A model generated the notes under the pieces. The model was not told the DNA's origin and did not search any database. It saw nothing but the letters and a program-made list of their open reading frames with translations. A program made the position numbers and the translations under genes. A DNA stretch of 64,000 nt, taken from Cinnamomum chago. Lineage: Eukaryota; Streptophyta; Magnoliopsida; Laurales; Lauraceae. Location of the stretch: NCBI GenBank assembly GCA_038049695.1, contig CP142456.1, forward strand, positions 20,990,501 to 21,054,500. The letters run 5' to 3'. Shown in pieces: positions 44,119-55,839 of this stretch. Numbering within the stretch: the stretch's first letter is position 1; each line of letters opens with the position of its first letter.

Positions 44119-44266
44119 TATATATATATATCTAGAGATGTGTGTGACCAAATATGCATCCTTCATTCATGTAAGAAAGCAACAATCTCTGCATTATCTC
44201 CTCTCACGATCTGAGTTCTGACGAAGCTCTTGCAAGAAAACATCAACTCCATTCTCATTTTGTAAG
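44119..44266 (+). promoter_or_regulatory. Candidate TATA box and first untranslated exon of the MADS-box gene
   Basis: A TATATATATATAT run at 44119-44131 is followed by about 130 bp that ends in TTTTGTAAGGTACAGG. This offers two overlapping splice donors (GT at 44262 or 44267). With the acceptor at 46604 this would make a 5'UTR intron of about 2.3 kb. It is inferred from signals only; the true start could instead be close to the ATG. Confidence 0.4.
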
Positions 44267-45242
44267 GTACAGGCACAAACCCTAGTTCTTTTTTTTTTGT
44301 TTTTTCTTCTAAATCTATTTCTGTAGCTCCATGTCTGTCTCTCTGTTGCCATCTATGACATTTTGAGTTCATGAAATCGCTTTAAGTTCTGGGATTCTTG
44401 GGTTTTATGGTTTGTGCAATTTCAAGACTCTTATAACTCTGAATTCTCTTTTATTTGGAGTTTTAGCGTTTTGGTTTCTCCAGTTTGAAGTTTTAGATTG
44501 AGTGTCTGCAACATGAGATTTTGGGGAATTAGGGGGTTTCTTGGATTGTTTTCGTGTTGCAATTTGAAAATTTTGGACATTTGAGGTTCCAGTTATTTCT
44601 TGGTGAATTCTGGGGAAGCTTAGGTTTTTTGGGGTTGGTGCTTTAGGTTTTCTTTCTTCTCTCTATAGATTTATTTATATCTTCTTCAATTCCAATTCTA
44701 ATTGCGTCGGGCGTGGTTGGGTTTTGAGAATAGTAGTTGGGTTGGGTAAGTGTTGATGGTTTCCACTCATGATGTGTGGGGTTGAATAGAATAGGTATCT
44801 GTTGGGGCTTTTAATGGGTTCTATTCATCTTTTCCTGTTTTCAATCTCATCTCATTTGATTGAATTGAATGAATATTTTTCTTATTGGATTTTTGAATTC
44901 TTCGTTCTACAATGTGTTGGGCTGAATAGGTATCTGTTGGGGCTTTTAAAGGGTTCCTTTTATAATTTATTTAAAAATATATTGTTCAAGAAACCCAAGC
45001 TTCTCTTTTAAGAAATCTTTTGTTACTGTTCAAAATAACATTGTTGCTTATACTTTTCTCAGTTAAGAAAAAAAAAAAAGATTGAAATAACTCAAGCAGG
45101 TGTGAATTGGGGCGGGTACCGTTCTAAACCCGATTCGTTGCCAACCCTAGTAGATATCAAACCCGCCTTGCAGTGGATGGGAGATACTTAAACATGCTAG
45201 GAAAAGAATTATTTCATTTAATATTTAATTAATATATATATA

Positions 45243-45503
45243 AATGGGGGTGTTCGTGGGGCGGCTCGGGCTAGGCTGAAGTTTGTCTAAGCATAGCCCA
45301 TTTATTTGTCTTGTGCAAAATAGCCTGATACAGCACACTGACCTGATTGTCAGGCCCAGCCAGTTCCATTTTCAACGTCCTAAATATATTGTTCTGTCTA
45401 GGGCCTTAAGCAAATGTAGGCTTAGGCACAGCTCATTTGGAATTCCTACAAAGTTAGGCAGGTCATTGCAATCTGGGCTCAGGTTGGCCCAACTATGAGA
45501 ACA
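45243..45503. mobile_element. hAT-like MITE remnant
   Basis: The segment begins GGGGTGTTCGTGGGGCGGC and ends GGCCCAACTATGAGAACATT. The ends are imperfect inverted complements of the kind seen in plant hAT-like non-autonomous elements. It lies in the presumed 5'UTR intron of the MADS gene. Confidence 0.4.
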
Positions 45504-45963
45504 TTCATGTATAAATAGGTTAACAGTTCAAATAAAAGAAATATAAAAGAAGAAGGGAATGAAAATGATGCTGCTTGAACCTAACTAGAGTTGGAATAGG
45601 TCCGGAGCTGCTGTGGCTTTGCAGAGCACAAGTTAGCTAGTCTCCTCATATTACCTAATGTGGGACTTCACCTTTTCTAGAGTAATTCACCTCTTCTAGA
45701 GTAAACCATGAACAAATTTTTGTAAAATTTGTTGTGTAGGCTTCCTCTTTTCACAGAATAAATAAGCCTTTCCAAATTCCAACTCCTGTAAGAAACGGTT
45801 TTCCACTGCATAGCAGAAAATAATTAGTTACCTCTTATAACTGGTAGACAAAGGTCCATAAATCAAATCTTGCCCTTTAATATGGTAGACCCTAATAGCA
45901 TAGTAGATTGTCACTCTGTCAAAAAAAAGTCAGTGAATCGCCTCTGAGTTCTAAGAGCTAAGC

Positions 45964-46225
45964 TGTTATAACTGCGCATGTGACAGTCAGTTAAGTTAGT
46001 TCAGTTTTAGTCATGACTTCTCTGTCGTACACATTGCTAACAAATTCCACTTTGTAACTGTTTTATATTCTCCTTTAACTGATTCTATGTGTATATATAA
46101 GTGAGAAGCTTCTGATGTAAGATGTTTGGTCATGAATGAATGAAAACAGCCTAGGCTGAGATCTTCTTCTCTCGTCTTTTCTGCTTTTCTGCTTATGGTT
46201 TGAGACCCCAACTTCACTTTGATGG
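45964..46225 (+). mobile_element. Short copia-type solo LTR candidate
   Basis: The segment starts TGTTATAACTGCGCATG. It contains GTGTATATATAAGTGAGAAG (a TATA box in a typical position) and AATGAATGAAAACAG, and then a CT-rich stretch. This order (TG start, TATA, AATGAAAA, CT-rich U5) is that of small copia LTRs. The right boundary and target duplication are uncertain. Confidence 0.45.
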
Positions 46226-46590
46226 GCTTCAGTCCCACTGAATCTATATACACATAACTAGTTTTAATTTTTTTTTTGAAGTAAATCACATTTTACGAAT
46301 CATAAAGTTAACAATGATCTCTGCTTCGATCAAAATAAAGTTTTAGGATTTGAAATATCATTGCGGCTAGTGTTTAATATGATACTTTGGATTTAAAACG
46401 GGTGGGGTGCAAAATCATTAAATAGGAAGGCCCAAAAAAGAAGAGGGCTTAGTTTGGAATCTATATGATTTTTTAACATATTCATCTTCAGAGTTCCACA
46501 AATTCTCTTTTGATGAGATTGATGCGAGTTGTTACTATTTTTATACCATCAATTAATTGTTTGATCACTTTTTTAATTCTTTGATTCTCT

Positions 46591-46626
46591 TCTTCATGTT
46601 TCAGGTTATATTTTCACATTCATAAT
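46591..46626 (+). promoter_or_regulatory. Splice acceptor and start context of the MADS-box gene
   Basis: TTCATGTTTCAG ending at 46604, preceded by a T-rich tract, is a strong plant acceptor. It is followed by 22 untranslated bases and the ATG at 46627. The upstream in-frame region has no earlier ATG that extends the MADS domain. Confidence 0.5.
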
Positions 46627-47778
46627 ATGGGTAAGAGGAAGATAGAAATGAGAAAAATTGAGGACAAGCAAAAGAGATTTGTCACACTTTCGAAGAGAAA
46701 AGAGGGTCTGTTTAAGAAGGCCAAAAAATTGGCACTGGATTTTGGAGTGGAAGTGGCTGTAATTGGGTTCACGGTTGGTGGAAGACCATTCTCCTTTGGA
46801 AGTAGTTCGGTAGATGATATCATTGATAAATATGATCAGAATCATCGCCTACAATTTACTGAGCAAGAGAAAATTCATACTGTGATACATCAAGAGAAAT
46901 CAAATATCAAGCTTATTAATAGCGAAGGGTCGAAAGGCAATGAGTTGATGGAGTATGCTTCAGCCGTTACAATGTTGGAAGACATGCCAGTGCCGACCAT
47001 GGCCGGTATCTCCCAGAAGAACAATCGCGTGGATGATCATTCAATTGATAAGGATTCTTCCTTTACATATTCGGGTTTAGGAGAGTACAGTAAAAGTTAT
47101 TATTGTAACAATGCTCCTCCTCTAGCTGAAGTGCAATACAAAAATGTGAATGATATGAACTCATTGATAACTTCTAGTACAGGCGACAAAATTCTGGTAG
47201 ATTCTTCTTACCATGTGTCACCCGGATGTGGCACTGATCTATTTTCAGCTGATGACCTTAGCTGTTCTCATTCTATCAAAGATCCAACTTTTCTACCAGT
47301 TCTTAGAGAATATGAACTTGATGATGATTGTTGCAATGAGATAGCTTCCACTTCCATAAGTCATCACTACACAACTGCTTCGCAGGGTAACTTTAATGGA
47401 GAGACAATTCATGGGAGTGGTTTTCCTTTTATCAACGCTGATCACATTGCAGATTTGTGGCTAGAGAAATATGCTACGGACTCATATTTAGAGGAAACAG
47501 TGGCTGATTATGAGACAGAATTATTTCCAGTGGAAAATGTTACTAACTTACATTCAGAGAAATCTGGTTTGTTTCAAACAAATTTGGTTACTAAAGGAGT
47601 GCCCCCGATGGAAGCATCTTTTTGTTACTCGACTTCTCTAAGTAATCAGCAAGCATATGGTGAAATGATATCTACACCAAGTTCCTCTTCTTTTTGTGCG
47701 GGAGATTTTGAGTATTCAGATTGGTTGCTTGATGGATTGGAAGCAGAGTTAGATCCGACTACTCAGAGAACCCAATAG
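46627..47778 (+). CDS. Type I (M-alpha, AGL62-like) MADS-box transcription factor
   Basis: A single uninterrupted frame of 383 residues. Residues 1-60 are a MADS domain (MGKRKIEMRKIEDKQKRFVT, then LSKRKEGLFKKAKKLALDFG), which binds CArG-type DNA as a dimer in the nucleus. The following VEVAVIGFTVGGRPFSFGSS with SVDDIIDKY is the signature of the M-alpha group around AGL62/AGL23/AGL28. There is no K domain and no intron in the coding part, both usual for type I genes. Family members act mainly in female gametophyte and endosperm development; that role is inferred here. The C-terminal 300 residues are acidic and Ser-rich and not recognisable. At 383 residues it is somewhat longer than AGL62-like relatives. 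L21 for the usual F and D38 for the usual C are mild departures. It is the only intact host gene in the window. Confidence 0.93.
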   Translation: MGKRKIEMRKIEDKQKRFVTLSKRKEGLFKKAKKLALDFGVEVAVIGFTVGGRPFSFGSSSVDDIIDKYDQNHRLQFTEQEKIHTVIHQEKSNIKLINSEGSKGNELMEYASAVTMLEDMPVPTMAGISQKNNRVDDHSIDKDSSFTYSGLGEYSKSYYCNNAPPLAEVQYKNVNDMNSLITSSTGDKILVDSSYHVSPGCGTDLFSADDLSCSHSIKDPTFLPVLREYELDDDCCNEIASTSISHHYTTASQGNFNGETIHGSGFPFINADHIADLWLEKYATDSYLEETVADYETELFPVENVTNLHSEKSGLFQTNLVTKGVPPMEASFCYSTSLSNQQAYGEMISTPSSSSFCAGDFEYSDWLLDGLEAELDPTTQRTQ

Positions 47779-49100
47779 TAGAGCAAAGGGCTGATTACTG
47801 TAATTTTTTGATTGTTTTGATTATTTTTTTATTTGTTACAGTTCCTCAAAACTTTCTTTGATAAACAGTGGGATCAACAGTCTTTAGCAGTCATTTGTTT
47901 TATCAATGTAAATTGCATCCAATTTTGCATATCCTGTCTGTAAACCACAAATGTAATATTTTAACACTAATTTGAAAACAATTATCAAGTGGGTTGCATT
48001 TGAGTTACTTTATTAAGCAGTACCGTTATTGTTTGTTTTTGTGATTGTGTTCTTTTTCATTGGTTATAGATCCGATGTTTCATGTCAATTATTAGGGCTT
48101 TACGATTTGTGTTTCTTTACTTCTTGATTCTTGTTGTTATTATTGTTGTTAGTGGCGGTGGTGTTAGAATTATTGAATCGGGAGCAGAATTAAAACCCTT
48201 CATTTTTTTATGTTTTCTTGTTAGGCCTGTTTTCCTACGAAATTTCTTTTCTCTGTTGATTGATCCCCAAGAGTCATTCGTTGCATGATCTTGCAATTTG
48301 AGGGTCTTGATTTTGGAGATGAGTAGGTTTCAATAACCTGTGTTGATTAATCCTACTCTCTCTCAAAATACAAGTCTGAAATGTTGTGGGAGAATCAGCT
48401 AGCTATCAGTTACTGCTGCTGCTTCTTATGTCTCTTTGATTTGAAAGATTGAGATTTAAGTGTAATATTTATTTAGGAGTTTCATTTTAGATGAAGGAAA
48501 TTTGGAAGTGAAAAGGAGTGGCAGTTTTTTTGTAGTGTATGTACAATGGATCTGTGTTTATCTTTCCTTCAACTCCTCTTGACCTGAGTCTTTAGGTTTT
48601 TCTTCCAAGGGAAGTTCTATTAGATAATTTCTTCTTTTGGAACCATGGATTGCTATTTGAATCCAATAAGATGTGGCATTACTGTTTGGTTTTATGATTT
48701 TATTGTTTTTTGCTTGGTTTTGGAGCTGGCCATTAGTTTGAAGCCTCATATATAGTTGTCTTCAGAATCTTAATGTAGTCTTCTGTGTCACTTCTTTTAA
48801 GAGGAACATTTATACTATTAATGGCTGAGATAAAATACGGGCAGGATTGATGCAACCTTGAGTGGTGAGTTTTGCCTCTTTGGCCTCTCGGGCTTCATTT
48901 CAAGCTTGATTTTGAATGTTGCTTGATCGAGGTATTTGAGCACTGGCTCCGGCTTGCCCCATATATAATTTGGGTTGGGTCAATACCTGATTTTGGAAAG
49001 ATGAATCACAATTTTACTATTAATACTTTAATCAAAATTTTATTTAATTAGTCAATGATCAATATTGGATTAGCTAAAACCTGTATGTCATAACTTAGAG
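47779..49100. other. Downstream region of the MADS gene, no further gene seen
   Basis: AT-rich sequence without a recognised gene. The first 300 bp probably hold the MADS 3' untranslated region. A hydrophobic 68-residue frame at 48082-48288 lacks homology I can name. I see no strong poly(A) signal beyond generic A/T-rich elements. Confidence 0.4.
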
Positions 49101-49130
49101 TGGTTTGAATCGTTTAAAGTTGGGTGACGA

Positions 49131-49310
49131 GGGATGTCAAATGGGCTGGGCCGACCTGTGATGGTATGGCCCGGCCCGCTAGTCAACGGCCCACGACAAG
49201 GCATGGCCCGTGCCATGCGCCATGCTGGGCCGAGGGATGTGGCACTACTGGCTTGTTTTGACACGGCATGCGATGGGCCGACCTGTCCACAACGGTCGCC
49301 CCGCAGGCAC
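49131..49310. mobile_element. GC-rich transposon end-like block
   Basis: Sequence beginning GGGATGTCAAATGGGCTGGGC is dense in GGCCCGGCCC and GGCCCGTGCC words. This opening is common in plant non-autonomous hAT-like elements. A related GC-rich block lies at 50850-50950, but I could not align them as inverted ends. Confidence 0.4.
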
Positions 49311-49319
49311 CATAATTAT

Positions 49320-50845
49320 TAATTTCGTTTTGTTTCGGCCGAATTGGTCGAATTTTTTCGTTTCGGTCAAGTGGCTGAAACGAGATTTTGGCTAAAACTT
49401 TTCGGTTTGAATTTCGGTCAATCTCGGCCGAAATTCGGGATTTTGGCTGAAATGTGACTTTTCGGCAGAAATGAAATTTTACATAATTAATTTTTTTTTT
49501 ACTCTTTTTACACATATATAGTTTGTACTTCTTATATTTTCACTAAATATAATTCCAAAAAAAATTACTATAATGGATTAAATCTATATTTAATACTTTT
49601 TCTATTTTTTACTTATATATGTATATATATTATGTTATATTTTCCCTGAAATTTAATTTCGAAAAGTTTCGCCGAAATCCTGAATTGGCCGAAACTTTTT
49701 ATTTTGTAGGCCAGAGCGAAAGGAGGTCCGAAACAATATTAACAACTATGGCAAGCACTTCCTCTTTTTTAATCTAAATTTTCACAATTCAATTGGGTAA
49801 TGTACCAATAGACATCCTACAAACCAGATAATTAATGAGCTTGGTGGTTACAGGTCGGCCGGTCGGGGCCTACAAACCAGATATTTAATGGGCTTGGCCA
49901 AAAGCACCTTCTCTATGAGGAAGAATCATTTGTGGTCCTTAGAGCATCTTCAAGAGACACTTCAAATTTGGATATGCCTTTTTCAAAACAAAGGCTTATG
50001 TAGCAAAAAAAAAAAAAGGCTTATGTAAATTTGGCATCTTACTTGGCCATTCCACGAGAGATGTCAAATTATTATTTTATTTTTATTTTTATTTAACCCT
50101 TATGTGCGTTATTACATATGTACCAACATTCACTTACCATCGCTATTATTTTATTTAAAAAGTAAGAAAAGACAGCTCACTTTATGGTATGCCACATACT
50201 TCAAATCCATGTAGGACTTGAAGTAATTGTTGGAGTCTCTCTCATATACCAATTAGAGCAAAAGTGCTGACATGGCCAAAAGCAGTTTCTATTGGAGTTG
50301 CTCTTATGCTTCAAATAATTGTAGAGAGGATGATTGATGGTGTCTCCACTTTATTGTGGGGGTGAATGATATTTTGCTTAAAGCATAATAGAATTTAATC
50401 TAAGAAGTTTTTATAAATGAAATACAAAAACACGTGATATTACCAATACTTTCATATGTTGATATGTGACATGGACTGTTCATCTATTGCCAGTTGGGCC
50501 TAACATTGCGATGTCGATATATGAATACTCTATCTTGAACACTTATCCACTTTTCAAAGGGCACAAAATTGATAAGCCCACCAATTCAGGGCTCATGCAT
50601 CTTTGTCAATGGCCCTACCTTATGAGATCATATTTACCCATGTTACTCCCAGCCCCCCAGCCCAGGGTATCTAGCGTCGTCGATGACCTAAAAATGAGTT
50701 GCTACACACCTAGATTTTAGAAAGGTTGGCATTTACCTATTCAGAAATTCAATTCTAACACTAGAATAGAACTTGTCCAATTCAAGGGCCTTTGCCTACA
50801 CGGCCTTTGACATAGATGCATGGAAATTTTTTTTTAAAGAGGCAT
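49320..50845. other. No gene; CGGCCGAAA-type repeated words then AT-rich DNA
   Basis: At 49330-49480 and 49660-49700 the words TTCGGCC, GGCCGAAA and TTTCGGTC recur in both orientations, suggesting internal repeats of a non-autonomous element. The remainder is ordinary AT-rich DNA. Confidence 0.4.
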
Positions 50846-50849
50846 GCTG

Positions 50850-50960
50850 AGCACGGCACGGCCTAGGCCGGGCCAGGCACGTCCCATCGCGGGCTGTGCC
50901 GTGCCAAGGCAAACCCCTGGTGGGTCGTGTCGACCAGGCTCGTGGCCCGCTCAGGCTAGG
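50850..50960. mobile_element. GC-rich palindromic block (GGCACGGCC words)
   Basis: AGCACGGCACGGCCTAGGCC and, about 40 bp on, GGGCTGTGCCGTGCC form an inverted pair (GGCACGGC / GCCGTGCC). It is probably the terminus of a non-autonomous DNA element; family not determined. Confidence 0.4.
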
Positions 50961-51439
50961 TGAATATGAGTAGATTTGGCTTGATGGACAGTAAGTTTAA
51001 AAAATGTGGTGACCTATGCTAAGATATTTATGTCAATGGTTGGCCGTAATATCGAAGTTTGGTCTAGGAAAGTTCCAAAATATGTGTCAGATAATATGCT
51101 AATCATATTTTCTTCATAAAATAGAGCTTTCCATAGAATGATGACACCGTTACTTGGACCAGAACTGTCGGTTCAATTCTCCCTTTATGAATTAGTACGC
51201 TCTTAAAAAAAACTTAAAAAAAAATCCGGTTCACTAGAGTACTAAAAAAATTAGTACGGTTAATTCGGGCTCTATTCTGATCAACCTTCGATTTTTACAT
51301 TCCCAAGATTTTTCTCTCTTTGGGCTAGCTCTCGTGTAATGGTTTAACCCAATCTATATGCAAGGTCCTATTATGCTAATATGATGCGCAAGCAATCAAG
51401 CAAAGACTAGGACACAGAGAGATTTCTAGTAGGTTTTTA

Positions 51440-51612
51440 ACTTATAGACAACTCCTGACTAGTTTGAAAAATGCACCTAGGCCTTCAATCTGGTCTTATG
51501 AAGCCAACTCAACCAGATAGTTCCCCAGGATGAGAGGTGGACTCACAATGCACTTGGCAAGGGTCCCGCTTAAGAACTAAACTCCTAGAACAGAGACTGC
51601 CACCCCTTTTTG
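51440..51612. mobile_element. Fragment resembling a gypsy leader, left part
   Basis: TTCAATCTGGTCTTATGAAGCC and GATAGTTCCCCAGG resemble the Tat-like element's leader at 30018-30060 (TTCAATTCGGTCTTATGAAACC; AGTCCCCAGG). It appears to be a piece of a related element. The right part of the same leader seems to resume at 53368. Confidence 0.5.
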
Positions 51613-53349
51613 TAGGGACAGGACTTACATAGACGTCGATTGTTGGAAGTAGGTGGGCCTTGTGGACAGATTTTCAAAACTTTTGACCCACTTGACAGGG
51701 ATCAAGTATCCATAAGGCCATAAACCATATTCAGAAAGCTATAAATCCAATCCAGGATCCATGTCCTCAATCTCAGCCATCATGATCAGTAAATAAACCT
51801 ATCAATAAGATAGAACAGCAGCTAACAAGCGCTCATAAAATCTACAACATGCAAGGAAGTAGATTATACATTTGGAGCTCGATTGTGCTCTAATAGAGAA
51901 GTTGCGTATTTCTTTGATGATGAAACTCTTTCACGTATCAAATAGGAATCTCCAAGACCTTCTGATCTTCCATGCTATGACCCGTATCAGATTTTCTTTT
52001 CTCAAGAAGATGGATGGAATCTCCAAGAGAAAATCCTACTAGAAACTTCAAGGAACTAGAAGAGAACTAGAAGAGAGAGAGAGAGGAAGATGAGAGATGT
52101 GCAACTCTTGCACTTAAAGGCTTTGGACGTCCAATACTATTAGTGTGTAGGACGTCCAAGGGGTGTGTCCCCTTTAAATAACCCTCAAGCCTCCTCTTAT
52201 GTCTCTCTTACTAATTGTATTAGAAGTCTCACTTCCATACTAATTAGTAACATACTATTACCACTATTAGAAGTCCCACTTCAAATAGAAATAACAACTT
52301 TCTAATTTCTTCATTTTGGAGTTCAATTAGGATTAATATCTTTTGAATATCTTGGGGTAGCGTGGGGACCACTAGGGATTCCTTAGAAAGCTGGCTCCAA
52401 CTGGGACACCGCGACCCCACATCTCATGAATAATCCGGGCCCACAGTTAATTGCAAATAACACCACTATATAAATGCAATTGCACTCCAGTCTTAGGAAT
52501 AAATTACAATGAAGACCCTAAACTTTCACATTACCACAAGTAGGCCCCTCCATCATTATCCATGGATCAATTGGAATAAATCTGTCCCATCGAATCTTAA
52601 ACCCACATCTTATTATCCTTGAGCCCCAATTAATCACAGTGATCATCAGTACCATCCAATTAACTCTTAATCGAGATGGGTGCGCACTTACTAATGACAA
52701 ATCCATTAATTGGCACAAGGGGATAATATAGATAGATTCCATCTTGATCATTGGATGTTCCCACAGTCCTATTACCACGTACCCAAGACACCGATGTGTT
52801 GACCTACAGTTGGCCTCACTCATTAGTGACTCAAAGCAAATGAATAGATAGAAACTTGAGTTCATCAATGTCTCACGATTGAGAGCCTATTGCTAGGGAA
52901 TTATGAGAGCAGACCTTAAAATCAAGGCAGTATTCATAAGGTGCTTCTCATGGTCCTTCAATACATCTAATGTATCAACACCATGCCATGATCCAGAATC
53001 TTGCATTCTGATGATCGAGACAAATCACACTATCTCATAGTGATCAAGGTGCTGCAACCTTATTAAATCAGATGCTCAGTCTCATCACTGGTTGTGAAGA
53101 TATTTTTAAGTATAAGATTTGTGACACATGTCTCCCGTATGTGGATCTCATCCATATACATATATCACATCTAATATGCTAATGGGACCCAGTTCATCTC
53201 ATAAACCATCATGTCATATGTATTGGTCGTGTGTATTAAATAATAAAACACCATTCATCTCATGAAAGGAAAGTATGATTTTATTGATAAATAAAGAAAT
53301 TAATCAATTTATTACATCATTTGATGGATTGAGACCATACAATCTAACA
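51613..53349 (-). mobile_element. copia LTR (Angela/SIRE-size), left edge approximate
   Basis: The right edge is ...GACCATACAATCTAACA at 53349, followed by ATCTCTCGCTTGACC. On the minus strand that reads as a polypurine-like GGTCAAGCGAGAGAT before TTGTTAGATTG. The LTR would therefore begin TGTTAGATTG on the minus strand. Size (about 1.5-1.7 kb), a TTTAAATAA box at 52173 and the GGACGTCC palindromes at 52125 and 52150 support an LTR. No internal coding follows. The left edge and target duplication were not resolved. Confidence 0.5.
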
Positions 53350-53364
53350 ATCTCTCGCTTGACC

Positions 53365-53400
53365 AAAGAGCGCAACTGGTGCAACCTTTGGTGGTCTTCG
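53365..53400. mobile_element. Fragment resembling a gypsy leader, right part
   Basis: AGAGCGCAACTGGTGCAACC then TTTGGTGG matches 30172-30200 of the Tat-like element (AAGAACGCAATTGGTGCAACC then TTAGTGG). With 51440-51612 it suggests a gypsy remnant that was split by the LTR between them. Confidence 0.5.
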
Positions 53401-55370
53401 TCCTAATGAGCTTAAATTCCTACTGTCTCATTCCTATTTGATTTTAATTAAAGCTTGGCACCTATGTGAGATGTGATTAAACCTAATTGGGCAAGGACAA
53501 GTTGATGAAACTCAATCCTTATCTTGTTGGGGTCAATTGCCCTTAACTAAGTGTGCGGGTCCAATTTACTTGTGTGTCAATCAAGCAATCACACTTTGCA
53601 AAATTTTAAGTCAATCAAGCACTACTTGCAAGTAAAAGATTCGTGGGGTAAAGTTTAGAAACTCTTACAGCGGGTCCATGCTAATCTTTAACCTGTTTTT
53701 TCTTTCGTTGCGGTTCTGAAATCAATTTTTATTTTTGGCAATTCTGAGAGCAACTTGTTTTCTTAAAAGCAATTCCTCAATTCCCTTCATTCTAGAGTCC
53801 TTCCAAACCTGGAATTTTACCTAAGAGAAAACAACTAAAAAGTTAGATCTAAACGAACTATTGAAAATAACTAACAATTTTCAGTAAAATCCATAAATTG
53901 AAACATCAACATAATCTAAATTTCAAAACCCTAAACTAATGAAATTTGAGTGAAAGATGCAATGCTAAAACTCTTAATGTAGTCCTAAGTTGAATGGACA
54001 CTTTGCTGTTAAGTGCTAAAAAAATTCCTAGTGCTGGAACTGTTGCACATGCCCAAGTTTACAGATATATATGACCCACTTAGATTAATCAAAACCTAAA
54101 AGCAATGGTTGGATTTTAATTTCCTAATATGGAAAAATAAAAAAAATAAAAAAAATAGAGATGAAAAAGAATAAAAAACCAAAGAAGTTATGCTATTGTA
54201 AAGTTGGCCAATTAAACAAGTTTTTTTTGCTGATTGCAGAATTTGCTTGATTGGCTGGCCATGTTTACGGTACAAGTCTGACTTCCTGAAAGTATATTAT
54301 CCTGAAATTGAGAGGGTTCAAAATCTATATATCAAAGTTCAATCCAAGAAAATTTTGAGTCAAATAGAGTCCGTTTGACTGGTTTTCAAAGTGCGAACTT
54401 TTAGGAAAAAAACCAAGCCAAATCTGTCAAAATATTAGTGCTGAAACTTGTTCTAAAGTTATGGCATACCGCAAGTGAATGGCGTCTATAAATATATAGC
54501 GGCAAGTACGGGTTGAACCCAGAGATAGCGAATCAAGAATAAAAATCTAAAGGCATCAGACATTAACAATGCATAAAACTAAAGTTAATAGAATATGAGA
54601 TGTTGATAATAATAAAAAGATAATCAATAGTAATAATTAGATCAGAGCATCTAGAATCCATTAAGCATTCCAAAACATCCTTTTTTTCATGCAAACACAT
54701 GCTAATCAGTTTTTATACTTCAAATCGGGACCCATTCAAGGCATCCAAATCCAGATAATCTAACTTTTAAATCAATATTTCTCATTACTAGAGATGGTTT
54801 TCCTATAAAAGGTTTATCAAAACACTCAAGACCTCCTTCCCTTTATAAAAGTGTTAAAATCACCTAATAATCACCCATCAAACCTAAGCATTCTATAAGA
54901 AAAAACATGTTCCCAAGCATAATCTCTCAAAAGCAAGCATAGATGATAAAAGGCTTATTTTAACATTGTGAGCTACAAAAAGAAAGGCACCTGCTGGTAT
55001 GAAGACAAGCATATTCTAACATTCAAGCACATAAAATAAAACAACTAGATCAACAAGCATTCACATGAATAGAGAGAAATTATGGCATACTTAACTTCAT
55101 CTAGAGCCCCAATCGCTACGTTAACCAACCATTGCACGTAAGGAAAAAAAAAAAAGATCTTCATTAAGAACATTCTTAAGTACAACTTCTGCTCTTCCTA
55201 AACCTAAGTTTTGCTTGGGCAAGGCCCAAAGCTACCTTAAGAAAAATAGAAAACGTGGAGAAGTAGAACTAGAGGACCTAGATCTAAAAGTGGGGAAGAG
55301 AGGAAGAGGGAAGAGGAGGTGGTGTGTGGGTGTGTGGGGGGGCGCGGGGGGAGGTCCTAGTCTAGGGAGC
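53401..55370. other. AT-rich region, no gene; probably LTR-derived in its right half
   Basis: No coding region. AAGTACGGGTTGAACCCAGAG near 54505 is a phrase often seen in plant LTR sequence. The right half may belong to the LTR of the gag remnant that follows, whose start I could not fix. Confidence 0.35.
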
Positions 55371-55826
55371 ATTTGGACGTCCCCCCTAAGGGTCTATTTA
55401 TAGTCTTTTCCTCCTTTTTGGCTTGAGACTCTTTCAAAAATAAAACTCTGTCTTGGCTTGACTTGTGTTAGGCCAAAAACCATGACAAAAAAATCTATTA
55501 GGCCGAAACAGAGAAGTGTCTTGCTAACGAGACCCATTCTAGCTATAACGAGCATGGTGCTGAGAGATTCTTTTGAAGGGTTGCTCTAGAAGGTTTTGTT
55601 GCTTCTACTCTCTTCTAGAAGATTGATCATCTTGGTTAGCAAGGTGCGAGAAGATCAAGTAAAGAGAACGGTGCATTCTAGAAGTCGTGTTAGTGGATTC
55701 TGTGCAAGAACAAATACGGTCCTTAGGTCGAGGTAAAGACTGAAGTAAAGGAGCTGTGAGTATATCTTGTAACTGTTTGTGAAATCTTGATTTCTAGATC
55801 GTGGTTTTCTCCCTGGAAAACCTTCA
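55371..55826 (+). repeat. Right part of an LTR (promoter and U5) of a SIRE-like remnant
   Basis: GGACGTCC at 55375-55382 is followed by a TATA-like TCTATTTATAG at 55393. The stretch runs to CCTTCA at 55826, immediately before a tRNA-Met primer site. The partner LTR is not present in the window. Confidence 0.55.
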
Positions 55827-55839
55827 ATTGGTATCAGAG
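55827..55839 (+). other. Primer binding site (tRNA-Met) of the SIRE-like remnant
   Basis: ATTGGTATCAGAG directly follows the LTR edge. It sets the plus-strand orientation. Confidence 0.75.

Noticed and set aside
48082-48288. Hydrophobic 68-residue frame downstream of the MADS gene
   Set aside because: Short, Leu/Val-rich by T-rich composition, with no start context and no homology I know.
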